DNA of 64,000 nt from Aquanectria penicillioides (Eukaryota; Ascomycota; Sordariomycetes; Hypocreales; Nectriaceae), in the NCBI GenBank assembly GCA_003415625.1, contig PYIU01000003.1, forward strand, positions 5,456,001 through 5,520,000, in the 5' to 3' direction. Under the pieces are notes generated by a model. That model saw only the letters and a program-made list of their open reading frames with translations. It was not told the origin of the DNA and ran no database searches. A program made the position numbers and the translations under genes. The first letter of the stretch is position 1; each line of letters begins with the position of its first letter. This document shows, piece after piece, positions 46,946 to 59,939 of this stretch.

Positions 46946-47577
46946 TTGCACCTCGCCTTGAGTTGTTGTTTGAGTCGTTTGAGTGGCAAAGGCGGCCTTT
47001 CATTCCGCCCGCTACAGCTCCAAGACGAAGCTCATTTATTTACCACCCCGCGAGGGAGGAGTGGAGGGCCCTCAACCTTCCGCTAACGCAGACAAGTACA
47101 GCGGCCATTAGCTGCCTCGGGCTCCAAAGCTCAAGCGCCCTCAGCAGAGGACTCACTGTAACCTTTCTACCAAAAAAAGCATCACGTTCCATTGTAGAAG
47201 GAATTTTCAGCTTAGAAATTTCCCAAAAGAAACAATAAAGAGGTGGAAAGAGGTACATGGGAGGTGAGGATTTATATTGATAAGTGATGAATAAAAATGA
47301 AATCATTGTATATGCTCTTCGAGTGTCATTTCATGAGGGTATCTAGCTCATACGTGATATCGCCATCCCAGATTTTCCGTGCAGGTACTTGATCAGCCCT
47401 TGTAACGAATCATTAGTCGCTATACAGCAGTGATGCTATTCTTAATAAATGCAGATGCTCCAAATCTTTAAAGTCGTCGTAATAATGCAATCATCAATCC
47501 CAGTCACTGTGCAACTATGCCTTCCGTTTATTCATCACAGAATATGTACCCAGCCGTCGTTGCTTCTCTCCTCTCCA
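46946..47577. other. MDM12 promoter and FAB1 3' flank
   Basis: About 630 bp between two minus-strand genes, AT-rich at 47150-47330. Nothing coding is seen. Confidence 0.6.
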
Positions 47578-50500
47578 TTATCCTAGCATCTCGGGCTCCT
47601 CAAACCGTGCACGTCCATAGTAGTGGGGGTATTGAGGATTATTAAAGAGATGCCAACAGTTCGGTGCTTGTAAGATATATCTAGGTTAATAAATGTTAGT
47701 GAGACTGTCCATTTTCACCACAACAAACTCATGGTACATACCGAGCCATAGCTTCGCGGAAGCGTGACTTGTACTCTTTCGGACTCGTCACAGTAGGTCG
47801 GTTGCGACCTCCGCCGGCAAATCCACGATCCTTGATCCAGCTCTCGAGTTTCTTGTCCCATGTGTAAGTGCGAATACAATCGATAATGCCCACCACAAGT
47901 TCCTTTCGCGCTTCGTCCACAGCAATCATGAGTGAGTAGTCCATGACGTTCTGCCTGGCCAAGAAGAGTGTGTCATTCCACACCGAGGCTCTGAGGAGCC
48001 TCTTTGAATGCTCACGGGCGAATAATGGGGATTCGTATATGTACTCAACCATGTTCTCGTCTAGGAGCACCTCGTTCTGCTCTCCAGTTGATTGGATCTT
48101 GCGGTTGCGCATTGAGCCTTTAAGATCGAAAATCCTTGATGCAGCGCGATCGTAGAACAGGTTTTCAGTAATGAGCAGGTCCAACTTGATGTCTGTTCCA
48201 GTGACAGGGTTCTTGATGAACACTTGGAAGAAGCCTAGCATTTTGGCAATCACCGATGGCAGGTCATGGAACAGCGCCTCGGCCATAATGCTAAAGTATC
48301 CAGGCGCAAATCGGAGGAAAGCAGACGTTTCAATGGGCGACAGAGACTTGAGGCCTGCGTTAGCTCATACTATCATTTATGAGTAGAAAAAGAGGGAGGG
48401 ACCATACCTTCAATACTAAACGATCATCGAGAGTCTTCAAGAAAACCGACTTCGTCTTGCCGCCCTTGGAGTCCCACTCATGGCAACGGGATAGTGATTC
48501 AATAATACGTTCAGCCACACCGCATTTTCTCCTCAAGGCGTCAAACTGCTCTGCGTAGAAAATCTTGCAAGTCATTGTTGCAGAGCCCTCACGGAATTGG
48601 TACTTTAGATGTGTGCCAGTAACCCTCAGCAAACTCTTTTCCAGTTCGGATTCGGACACCATCCAGTCCGCGCTATCAGAAGTTGGGAAAGACTTGGGAT
48701 CAGTGTCTGCTCCGCTCTCTGAACCCCTGTGCATCACTTCCTGGGCTTCCCGTCGAATGTTGCCCAGCTTCCCTTGGTAATCTTCGCTATTCAAGGCAAG
48801 GGCAATGACTGAACTTGGTTCATCCTCTCTCACGATAATGTCCGAATCCATAAAAATGTGGTCGGTCGGGTTGACGGGATAATCCAGTGTTGTCCACCCA
48901 CTGGCAGATCTTTCTGCCCAGAAATTGGTAAGATATTTCATCAGGCTGGTCTTCTGGTGTTTAGGGAGTTCAAGAGGGATGTCCGTGCTCGAATCAGCAA
49001 TTTCCTTGATGTCAGGAAGATATTCATCTGGTACAGAGTGCTCCAAGTCGCTGATACCACCTTCATCGTCAGAAAATGCCTGACTGGTGTTGGCAGTGGT
49101 GTTTTCATCATGGTCTTCCTTGGATTGATGCTGGTCATGCTGGTCATGCTGACCGTGATGATCATGATGGTCTGGCTGGAAAGTCTGCTCCACGGGTGTC
49201 GGGGGCTCCGTTCGAGGTTCAGGTTTTGGCGGTGCCTCGGATTGCCGAGAAGTTACACTCAGTGATCGGTGCTTGCCCTCGCGTTCCACAATACTATCAG
49301 ATGGCGGCGACGGCTCTTCAAAGGCTTCATTCACGTCATCATACACCTCCACGATCGCCTTAGTTGTAGTCCTAGCCAGCATCGTCCGGGGTTGACGCAT
49401 GCTTGCCGCGCGTCTCTTACGGTCTCGGATACGTTCCTTTTCAAACTCACGACTGAGCTGTTCAAAGTGTCTTGCCAGGGTCGAGACCTTCGACTCTCGT
49501 TTTTTATGAATGAACCTGGGAATTCCCGACGCTGTAGCTTTGCCTCGATTTTTCAATGCTGTTAAACTGAGTCGATCTGAGAGCTTCTTATCCGCTCGGA
49601 TCGAACCGTCTAAGGCTGGTTCGGCACTTGTGCATTCAGGGGGGTTTGTCTTCGATTCCTTGAGGCCAAATGACTTCCCAATCCCGGACTGTGTTCTTGG
49701 CAGCGTTCTGACGGGATGAGAGATGGCACGCACCATTGGAGGTGATGCATTTGAACTCGATTTTCGGGATGGAGCACGCTCAGACGTCCTGGTGGAGTCC
49801 GCAGAGTGAGCTGGTTGAATGCCTTGCTCACGACGCATCTGATCAACCTTTTCGGTCAGTGTTTGTCCATAAGTCGGTAGAGACGCAGGTGGCAGAGGAG
49901 GGACTTCGTCGGAAGCCTCCGTGGCATGTTTATCCAGGGTGGTTGGTAACAGAGGTAGGTCCGACGAGGGGATCCCTTGGGAACATGAAGGAGTCTCTGT
50001 TTGGCTCTTGTCATCCGATTGAGGTTGCTCAGTTCGGGGTGGCGCATCTGCAGCAGGTTGAGCAAGATCTAGGTGTTCCACCTTTTCCGTTGCACCCTCA
50101 GCAGGAGCCTCGGTTGAAGCCTCGGCCTTTCTTTGTTCGCCAGCCAGCTCTTTGTCCTCGCTAGGACGTGCCGAAGCCATACTGGCTTCCATGCTGTTGT
50201 CAGTGTAGTCGGTGGGCTGTGTACTTTTTTCCTCCGCCTCTGTGAAAGTCTGCGATGGACGCTCTTCACTATCTGCTGTTGATGGTGTTCCCTCATTCGA
50301 GGCAAGAGATTCTTTTGACTCGTTGTCAGTAAACATTTTCTTCAGTTGCATGATTGTCAACTGGCGCATATCCTTATCGCCCAAGAAATCTGCTTCAAAC
50401 TTGGCAAATGCTTGGTCCCATTCACTAGCCTTCTCTAGCATCTCTCGTACGATGATGTTGAAAGGAACTACTTCGTAGTACTTCGAGTTCACATAGATGT

Positions 50501-53500
50501 CTTGTAAGCGGCGGACCATGGCAGGTTGATCCTCCTTTGCCCTAGCAATCAAGAGGTCTACCTCTGCTTTGCAAAGGTCCGCTTTCTCAGGAAGAACGCT
50601 GTCAATCCTGATGCTCATCAATCTAGATCTGACAGAGGTCATAAATTTCTCCCATCGCTCCTCCATCCTGGTAAATATTTTATTTTTGAGCTTCAGGTCA
50701 TTTGCAACCTTCCAGGTGATTCTTGCTCGAGGAACAACGATCTCCAACAGATCAATAGGGTCCCAGTGAATTCGTATCCGAGCATCTCCGAGGCTGAAAT
50801 ATCGGACATGATCACGGCGGTGGTCATGAGAGCACTCATGCGCATCCTTCATTCGTAGCCCGCGGCTCCAGAAGAGGAGCTCCAAGTACTTGCCAAATGA
50901 ATATTTGAATGTACTCTCGGACATAGCAGCCTCCTCCGTATCCTTCTTGCAGATCTTGCAGTATGTCCACATCGTGATGCCATCACCAAGCTCTGGCGGT
51001 CTTGGGGGTGGATTCAGCACGTGCTCAACAAAGAATGTGATCCGAGATTGATCGTGAACGTATGTTCGATGGTGATCAACCATTTTCCGTTCACATCCAT
51101 TGGAGTCACAAATATGACCCATCGAGAAAGCCAGATCCTCGATGTACTGTCCCAAAGTGCAATCGGGATCCATACCAGTATCGATATGCTGCTCATCATA
51201 GAAGTTGATGGCGACTAGCGACGGCTCAGTGCAAGGGATCTTCGTCTCAGTGCAGATGACCGAATACAGCACAACGATATTTTGATGCGAGTAAGGGTCA
51301 AAAAGGTCGAGATTTCCTTGGATGTAGGTCTCCCACTGCCGAGTTTGAGTTTGGTAATTGTAGAGGGCTTTATCATACTCGGCGTCATGGACTGCGTGAA
51401 GAATTTCCATAATCTGGCGCGGTGCTTTTTGCCCAATCTCGTCAACCATTTCTGGCTTAATGAGTTGAAAGGGTTGATGCCCAGCTTTCTCTGGGTCGCC
51501 CTCCTCTTCAACAACATCATGGTCGCGAAGGCGACGCAGGTAAAGAAGTCGCCTTTCTTGCTCGCGAGCCTTCATTAATAGATATGGCTGGGTAAATTTG
51601 ACATATGGCGAAGCAGATAGAAGCTTCGTTTCGTACTTAGCCACCATGTCACTATAGTACGTTGGCATGGGAACATCGTCAGGAACCTGGCTCTCTTGGT
51701 CTTGGGCGGCGTGGATATGATTTTCGTGAAGAGAAACCAACTTGGAGTGTTCCTGAGTAGACTGATCTGGCTGGGATGCAGCTCCGACATCTTCCTTATC
51801 AGGTTGACTTGTGGTGTCCACTGTCGTTTGTGAATGCGGCTGACTCTCCCCAGCGGCGTGGTTAACAACGACAGCGGGTCCATCCTTGGACACATCGATG
51901 CTGTTAATACTCAACGACCGGATACTCTCATTCAGGGCGTTCAGAGAGCTTGTCATGGATTCGCCGCCTTCGGGGGCTTCGATGGATTCATCTCTGAGAA
52001 GACTTGACTCGAGTTTTAGGTTATTGACGACGTAGACCATAAACTCAACGATATGTTTGATCTTTGCAAGCGTCACACTGTTCGCTCCTCGCAGTGCAAT
52101 TGTACACCCTAGCTCCGGGGCACATCCAGATAAGAAAATGTAAGATTTCTTTCTGCCGGGATAGTCGTTATTGACGAAAGTTCTGACCTCGAACGTAGAA
52201 CATCGGCCCACTTGAATTGGCAAAGCCAGCATATCCAGAGATGAGATAATTTCAGTCTCAGCACATCGAGCTACTGCCTCAATGACTGTGTGCTTAACAT
52301 TGGAAGCCACGGAGATATTTGCTTCAGAAAGATACTGGAGGGCCACGCCAGAAACACTCTTCTCGGCGAGCAGGACTTGAGGACGGAGATTTGTAATTCG
52401 CTGGACCACCACTCTGAGGAATTCCTTCTCTTGTTCAATGACTGGTTGCAGGCTCATAAAATGCTGCTGGTGCCGTTGATATTCGATGGGAAATGTGACA
52501 AGGACAATACGAGGATTCATGATTCGACGGGGCATGCTTTTGAGCGCCAAGTTCTTGGTGAATACTACTCCCGATACGTATGATGTGTCACTAGGTCTCC
52601 CACCAGGGATTCTTTTCAATTTGACATAGTGTCTGATGTCCATGTCTTCTCCCTTGGCCACATCTGGGTCCACATCATCTGTGGCTCGCAACAGTACTGG
52701 CACCAAAGCTTTTTGCCATGCTGGTGGGTTCGGGACCTCAGCATCTTCAAGGAGTTGATGCAATAACTTGTCGACATGTCTCAAGCTAGATGCATTCAGT
52801 TCTGCCTTGGGCGCTTTCTTGTGCTGGAAGGAATCACTTCTGGTGGTTACTTGAATTCCGCTTTGATTAGGCGTGTCCATGGAGAAGAGGAATTCCGATG
52901 ATGTCGAGAAGCCTTTATAAACCCCAGACTTGGGTCGCGGAGACGCAAGATGATGTATGCTTCCACTAACATTGCTGGGATTCCGCCGCCTCGGGGGTCG
53001 TCGATGCCCAGCAGCACCAGCGGGCCCAATCAGTTCATCATAGCCTCCTCTGCTAACGAAGCTCATGCCGCTGATGCTCTTCTCGCCCCGTCTGTGTCTA
53101 TGCTTTCCTCCAGCATTCACAAAGGGCGCAAAATCGCCTTTGTCGTTGTCGAAGCTGGCTGGTTGCAAATCACCTTGAGCCATTGTGGCGAATAAGCTCA
53201 TTTGCTCGTCTTCACTAGATTCGTCGGACATGTAATCGGCTAGTTCAGGATCGATAATGGTATCGTCATGAAAGGCAGGAAATTTCGGCTTCTTGGCATT
53301 TTCATCATCGATGCCACGTCGAAAAGGCGCACGTTCCTCGGGGGCAGGTTTGAACCGTCCTAAAAACCCGTGTTTTGAATGATGACGTTTATGACCAGCA
53401 GATGAATGCGGCCGACCTGTAAGTGATTTGAGAGATCGCGATGAACCAGGCCGACTCAGCTGGGGTGCGTCGATTTCAAGAACTGCGGCAGTCCTACTTT

Positions 53501-55163
53501 CGCCCATGCGTCGTGTCGCTGGAATAGCCATCATTGGTGTCGACACAGGCCGAGAGTCTTCTGAGCCTTCAGACCCGAGCCCGGACTCCGGTTCCTTTAG
53601 CCTTGTTTGACTGTTATTGCTGGGAGTCTTTGCCTGATTTGAGCCAAAGAACCTTGGCATAAATGACGGCTCATCGCCAGAGTCATCAGAGCCGCTCCCA
53701 TCAAATCTTCGACTGATGACATCCAGGCATCTCTTGCAGACTCGAAGTGAGCCGGGTACCCCAAACTTCTCGCCAGAAATGACAGTTGTGCATTTGCTGT
53801 CGAAAATACAGCCACATGTCCGACAGTGATGTTTTCGACGGAACGCCGTGAAGGGCGCCTGGCAGAGGAAGCATTCCTTGACAGTGTCATCCTTCATCCA
53901 AAATTCTTTGTTCAGGACTTGTTTGCGTATCTTGTCCAGCCGATCAAGCTGAGCGTTGATCTGCTCAGATGCCTCTTCGCTACTGACTACGGTGCCTGGA
54001 ATCCGGAGGCCACCTGAAGGCATTGTCTGGGGCTGGGGCTCCTGTGAAAACGACTCATGACACACCGAGTTGTGTGCAGACGTGTTGATCGGGCTCGGCT
54101 CGGCTGTTCCGCGGTCCATAGATGAATCTCTTGATTCGAGACCAGCCGGCGATCTTGACCTACTAATCCGATCAATCACAGCTGGCCTTCGTCGAACACC
54201 ATCAGGGGACAGTAGGGAGGAGGCGACAGAGTTGCTGCGAAGTCCTCGCGTTTGCAGAGATGGAACTGCACGGGAAGAGCCTTTGATGGGGCTAGGTGGG
54301 TCGTCTATGCTTCCCTCGATGCTAGAGGAATCGTCTCGTTTAGATCGAGGTGGCAATTTGCCATCCTTTGGGTCGTACAGATCGGCCGAGGATTCGGTCG
54401 TCCCGAGGTGTGCCTGAAGGTCTGCCCTTGTAATGCTCTTCCGACTGGATCCTTGGCCGGTACTATCTTCGGTGCGTATGGTACTACGGCTGGCGTCTCG
54501 ATGCACAGTAACAGGTGCGATGGTAGGGTCGGCAGCGATGGAGCTTGGGGCTTTAGGCGCTTGCCGATTTGAGGGGTTTGACTTGCTGCCAGTCATCAAA
54601 CTGATACTTGGCGGCTTTGACTGCGGAGGGAGCTGTGATCGGCTGTCCGCAGTTCCAACCGAGACAACTGACGGAGCTACGTCGGTTGTGTGAGGTGAAG
54701 GGGATGTGATGGTGGATGTAGTGGCAGCCGTGTCGGTTCGGGTAAGCGAACTTATTGAAGCCTTGGAGACATGGCCACCAGTAATAGACGTCCTCTTAGA
54801 GGCCGGTTCTGATTTCTCTGTAGTGGGCTCTTCGGACGTTTTTGACGAACTGCCGGCACCGACGGCTTCTCGGAGCCGACTGTACAGTCCACTGAGGCCC
54901 TGGTGAACCAAATCACCGGCAGCGCCGCGGCTCTCAGAGGCCGGTGCTCCATCTGGTGGAGGCGCAAGGTCGTTGAATGTTGTTAGGGAGTCGCACTGGC
55001 TCGCAGAGGTATGGATTTTATCGAGGGTGTGGGCGAGTTGCTCCTTGTCGGTGGTGGAGCTGACGGATATCGAGTTGATCGAGTCGCGACGGGTTCGGAG
55101 GGGGGAGCTGGTTGAGCCTGAGGCCATGGACCCGGTGGTGAGCTTTGAAGCGTTGCTAGCCAT
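47578..55163 (-). CDS. FAB1: Fab1/PIKfyve 1-phosphatidylinositol-3-phosphate 5-kinase, three exons
   Basis: Makes PI(3,5)P2 on vacuolar/endosomal membranes. Exons 55163-48408, 48346-47742 and 47680-47578 (introns 61 and 61 bp) give 2487 residues. In order: a disordered Ser/Thr-rich N-terminus; a FYVE zinc finger at about 420-485 with the PI3P-binding RKHHCR; a TCP-1/chaperonin-like domain at about 830-1060 (GCTIALRGANS); the Fab1-specific Cys/His region; a long disordered stretch with a His/Asp repeat; and the C-terminal PIPK kinase from about 2090 (IFDLKGSMRNR; DYSLMIAVDEARKELVVGII). At the first intron the acceptor must be CAAG. The CAG 8 nt earlier sits right after the branch site CTAAC and would shift the frame. 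The frame also offers a Met at 55289, but MASNASKL at 55163 fits better. Confidence 0.97.
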
Positions 55164-56206
55164 GTTCCCTGTCTTCTCAGAGGATTGTTGAGAGTGGCAC
55201 ACCGTGAATGTCTGTATGCTTGGGTTGTCTGTTGACGTTTGGCGGAATTTCGGGTTTTGGTCAAAGTTGCTAGCAGGCGGTGGGCTCACAGTTCACGCAA
55301 GTCTGTAAACTATGTCCCTCAGCAGATGGATTCTGTCGCAAACTGGGTATTCGGTCGGTGGCCAGTTAGACCTTAGGCGTAAATCGTGACTACCATGGTG
55401 GTGTCTGACGATGTCTAGAGAGCGGGCCAAGGTGGTCGTCACCGATTGTAGCCACCGGCTAGGCGGCCGATCTTCAGGATTCGTTGATCAGGAAGGCGAT
55501 GCAGAGTCAAGCGGGTTATGTAGGAGGAGGATGAAGTTGGGCCTAGGCAGGGAGAGCCAAGCACCAAGGATGACGAAGGTTCTCCAGCAGCCTATGGCGG
55601 CGCTGAAAGGAGGCCAACCAAGGAACTAATCACCGTTGAGTCTGACGGAGATCACAGCCAAGGCCAGCTTGAGAGGGTCACAGCTTAGGTACCTAGTCTT
55701 CAGAGGCACAATGGCGTCAGACCCTTCGGATAGGCATGGGCGCTAACTAGCTCGACGTTTTCAGTACCCGATAAGCACTCGAACCCATGCACAGGATTAG
55801 CGCTAATCTTGGGAGTCAATAAAGTACTGGGTACTTTATGCCCGATGATGCACGGACCAGACAGTGGCTAGCCACCCAAGACACAAGGCCAACCCCGCAG
55901 GCTGGGGACGCGACCACCTATCTTGCCCGTGACGCGCTTCTCACAGGAGATATTGAAGACCAAAAAATTCACACGAGTTGACGGGAAAAAAAAAAGTGAT
56001 CTAGCGCAGCGCACCGGGGATTTCCCCCCGGCATCAGCACTCATCGCCACTGTCAGCTGTCAATCTGCATCGCTCGGCCATCGTTGTTCCTCCGCCGTTT
56101 GTTTTGTTCCATCGCATTTCTCCCTAGCAACTCTGACTCTCATCAATGAGAGCAGATGTGAAGCTCATCACCAGCAACATTGCAGGCCCGCGGCCAGAAC
56201 ACCCAA
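55164..56206. other. Divergent promoter of FAB1 and the disordered-protein gene
   Basis: About 1 kb between divergent starts. An A-run lies at 55985-55995 and there is a GGTACTTTATG-like repeat around 55825-55840. No gene is supported. Confidence 0.55.
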
Positions 56207-58061
56207 ATGTCTCTTACCTCGTCCCCTCCGCGGGACATCATTGAGCTATTGTCACGGCGCACCATTACGAGCGTCCCTAAGGACCAACAGGCTCTACTTG
56301 AGGGACAGAATTCATGGGCGGTAGATGTCAGACAAGGTCAGGTCAATCTCCCGGACCATGTATTGCAAACAGTAAAGCAGGCCTATGTTGTCAAGATGTC
56401 GTCCACGCGAGAACCCGAAGGAGAGGCACAGCTTCAGTCACAACCACCAGTCGATTCACCAGCCCAGTCGCGGGATGGAGAGATTAGTCTATCAAGTCCA
56501 GCGACCAGTCCCAGTGTCAACGGTGTCCCGCATACCCAAAATGGCCACGCCGAAAGTCCACCGCCAACATCCCCGGAAAGGTCAATTCCGTGGTCGGAGT
56601 CACCAGAACGTCCTCAGCCACCGCAGCAGCCTGTAGATTCGTCTATTGTGCGAGAAACGCCGAAATCCGCGCCTATGGCCCCCCGCCGCGTCCTCCTCAG
56701 GTCTTCACTTTTCCTTCCTCTGGGCCAGAAGATGACCTCGAAATGGAGCTCCCCCAACCTCAGGCTCGACAGGATGCTCCAGTTAACCGCACAGCCGCAA
56801 GGCCCGAGACGGCGCTGGAATCCCCAACCCCTTCTGGAACACGCACCATGGGTACACCGCCATGCGCGCAGCCAAGTCGTCCAACCCAGCCGGTGATTCC
56901 GAACACGGTTCTTGCCGAGAAACCTTTTCCGCCAACTACACAGCAACCTCCACCTGAACAACGTCGTGAACGGCGCATGAAGGCCATTCAATTTAATGAC
57001 AAGACACCAAAGAAAAATCAGTCGGGGAAGAATCGACTTGCTCCAACGAGGACCTTTACCCAAGTTCAAAGTTCGAACTCGACGTCTCCTTCCTCAGTTA
57101 TCCCTGCAACATTTGAGGAACCCATGACACAAGGCTCCATTCTGCAATCTGTAGAAAGCTCCAGGGATGTCGAAATGGATGGACATGATGATAACCAAGA
57201 AGATGACGAATTAGAAATTGTTGTTCCGGAATCTCAACATCAGACATGCATGACCAGCTCTACTCTTTCTCAGCAAGCCACTCAAGACGCTCAGCTCCTT
57301 TCCCCTCGGATATCCTTGGATGATGATGTTAAACCTTACCTCGCCTTCAAGACGGCTTATCCCGCGTACGAGGCCAAGTACGGCGGGAATCTTTGGGAAT
57401 TCATCAAGTCGTGTGTTAGTCTCAACTATCTCCGACAAAACAGGTTGCTAAGAGATTGCTTATACGACGATTTCGTCCGTACCTTTCCGGATTATCAAGT
57501 GTATGTCAGCAATGCCGGGCCAGGACAAGAGGAGCTTCCTGCCGTCGAGTGGTTCAACAGATTGTCGGGACCTCCTATCTTTGGCAAAATGCTGATTACC
57601 AAGGACAATCTTGGTTATATCCTTGACTCATATCCCAAGGAGGTTCTGAAAGCCAGAAATATGATTGCAAACAATTCAGATGAAGAGGATACCGAGGAGG
57701 TGCCTACATCCACAGGTCTAGATGGTGCGATGGATATCGATTCTCATGAACCACTACCTAAGGCAACTGCAACCCCCCAGTGTTGCCAAATGCATCACGG
57801 CCCCGGGAGGTTTTGACACAAGTCCCTCCACCCCCTTCGCCGGCGTGGAACTCTACCGCTTTGCCCTCGACGATTGCCACACCTACTCCCAGAACGAGAC
57901 CTCGCCAGTCACAACATTTCGAGGCCCTCACTTCAAGCGCAAAACCCAAGCCGACTCCGCGGAGGCGAACTGCTGAGGAACGCGCAAAACTCCGAGAACA
58001 CTTTCTGAAGCGCAAGAGTGGTGACACTCGGAGTGTGACAAGTAGCAAATTCGGGCGATAA
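56207..58061 (+). CDS. Disordered protein with a conserved helical domain; two apparent -1 frame breaks
   Basis: Three frames read as one protein: 56207 to about 56684, about 56685 to 57776, and about 57777 to 58061. Each switch falls on a run of six C (56679-56684; 57773-57778), and one extra C at each restores a single frame of 618 residues. The N-terminus (MSLTSSPPRDIIELLSRR) is a short helical module. A long Pro/Ser/Gln-rich region follows, then a compact conserved-looking part near 57330-57620 (LAFKTAYPAYEAKYGGNLWE, YLRQNRLLRDCLYDDFVRTF) and a basic tail (RRRTAEERAKLREHFLKRK). I do not recognise the family. Introns of 53/68 bp and 65 bp would also fit the phase but have poor donors (GTGCGA, GTAGAT, GTCTAG). 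It could be an assembly error or a mutated gene. Confidence 0.7.
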
Positions 58062-58729
58062 TGAGAAGATGCAGTTCGTAGACGGTCAATTGTATTATGT
58101 AGGTATAATGTTATTTTTCGGCGTTTTATGCACGATTATAGGGGAAGGAAGGAGTATAGGGAGTTTACAGCACTATCCATTTGATTTTGATACCCAGTTT
58201 AGGACCTTACTAGTTAGCAGACGAGTTGGGGGCAAAAGCGTGACTCAAGGCGGCAACATCAATCGAATTAGTCGGCAAGGGAAGTAAAATATCCATCCAG
58301 TGCAAGGAGAAACAAAATTGATTATTTGGTGGCAAGAGTCGTCTATTGTGCGTGGGCAACTTGTCTAATAGTAGCTAGGCTAACTCGGTAACTGGCTGGC
58401 TTTCGTACCTTTGAAATGCCCTGTGTGCCCAGGATACTCGAACATCAAATGATTCCCTTCTCCCCGAGGAGCGCGTGCCATTCTACGAAGTGCTGTGTTT
58501 CTCGACCTCAACGTCATTTCCCTCCGCTTGGCATTTGCGGCGCGACCCTTTGCATTGCACCATGACGTGACCATTATTCTTGCCCGTCATCCTTCAGTTA
58601 CAAACTTTTTTTTCTTTTCGTCCTCAATCCCAATAAGTCGTCCTGTGTCCGATCTCGGTTCATAGCTGTTAGTCATAAAAAAGTCGCCTTGAAGACGGCT
58701 TGGGCCCAGTCTGGCTGCGGGTTTCCTCT
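58062..58729. other. Shared 3' region of convergent genes
   Basis: About 670 bp between the stop of the disordered protein and the BolA stop. A T-rich stretch lies at 58605-58620. No gene is supported. Confidence 0.6.
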
Positions 58730-59514
58730 TCACGCCTCAACATCCTCCTCTCGGGGCTTGGCGGCTTCAGCCTTCCTCTTTTGCTGGCGAGCCTCTTCGT
58801 CGGGGGTCATGGTGCGCAGCTGGAGGGCGTGGATTCCACCCTCGATGGCCATTTCGTCACGCAACAAGGCGTAGACCATGCGGTGGCGAGCGGGCTGCAT
58901 CTTGGAGGTGAAGGCATCCGAGGTTATGACGAGACTGACATGGTGTAAGCAGGGTGTCGTTTTCGGGTTGAAATCAGGGGTGTGACGTTAAAGGATGGTG
59001 TGTTGTCGGGTAAGGAACTTGAGCAAAGGGTGGATTGTAGTTTAGATTCGGGTTGAAGGTATATGTTGGCGGAACAGAATGTGGCGTGAGGATTGACGAT
59101 GTGGTCATGGGGTACAATTGCATGGGGCGAAATGGGCCTTTCGAATGAGAACGGACTTTTCGGAAGACTTACCGGAAGTGGGTCTCCTTGGAGGTGCTGC
59201 CAGCCATGGCCTTGTGGTGGGAGTGCAGGTGGGAGTCGTTGTAGATTTCCAGAGTCTGGGGGTCGAAGGCGGCGGTGATCTAGAAATCAGTGTGAGTATT
59301 CGTATTGGCCATTGAGCAACGTGGGATGGTAGAGGTGAGTGAGATAGAGTGCGGGTGTGTGCGCGCGAATGAATGAATGAATGAATGAATGGACAAACAA
59401 GTATGACATAAGACATACCTTGGCCCGAATGGTGTCCTCAAGAGGAGTGTTGGAGCTCATGGTTGAGAGCTGTCGTCCGACGCTCGAGAAGCCGAGCGCG
59501 TATCGTCGAAACAT
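58730..59514 (-). CDS. BOL1: Mitochondrial BolA-like protein, three exons
   Basis: BolA proteins work with monothiol glutaredoxin (Grx5) in delivering 4Fe-4S clusters. Exons 59514-59419, 59279-59173 and 58934-58730 give 135 residues. The introns are 139 and 238 bp, long for this window; the first holds a GAAT microsatellite. The N-terminus MFRRYALGFSSVGRQLSTM is a mitochondrial presequence. A second in-frame Met (59460, MSSNTPLEDT) would give a cytosolic form. The BolA fold shows IYNDSHLHSHHKAMAG, then THFRLVITSDAF and the signature ARHRMVYALLRDEM with IHALQLRTMTPDEE. The invariant His of the RHRMV motif is the cluster-ligand candidate. The C-terminus has a charged extension. It is closest to Bol1/BOLA1; Bol3 is less likely. 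Confidence 0.93.
59367..59390. repeat. GAAT tetranucleotide microsatellite
   Basis: Six GAAT units inside the first intron of the BolA gene. Confidence 0.95.
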
Positions 59515-59939
59515 TAGGTGAGGGTGCAAAGCGGTCTGTTACGAAACGCAGCTCACGTCGTCGATACGAAGTTGCGCTGCGCCTTGGTGCTGAAGCCGAT
59601 GTTGATGTTGACGTTTAGTCTCGTCGCGGCGCAACAGTTGCTGGTGGAAGAACGAGTACCCTGTGCAGAGACGCTCACGAAAGCTGCGCAGGGCAGAGAG
59701 TTGCAAATGGATGAATTGGATGATGGATGATGGATGCACAGGGGTCCGGAGAGAACGAGAAGGAGGGGAGCAGAGGATAAGATAGTCGCGGGGACGAGTG
59801 AGTCCAACAAGAGAGACACGGGAGAAGCGGAACAAGGCCGGAACAAAAGTTTAGTCTAGACTTTTTTCTGCCCTTGTCGATTTTACTCAGCGGCGAGCTC
59901 CAGAAAGCCACTCAGATGAAACGTGACAGGAAGTGGGAG

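Noticed and set aside
55780..55840. Minus-strand GGTTCGAGT, tRNA-like
   Set aside because: No T-stem pairing and no cloverleaf.
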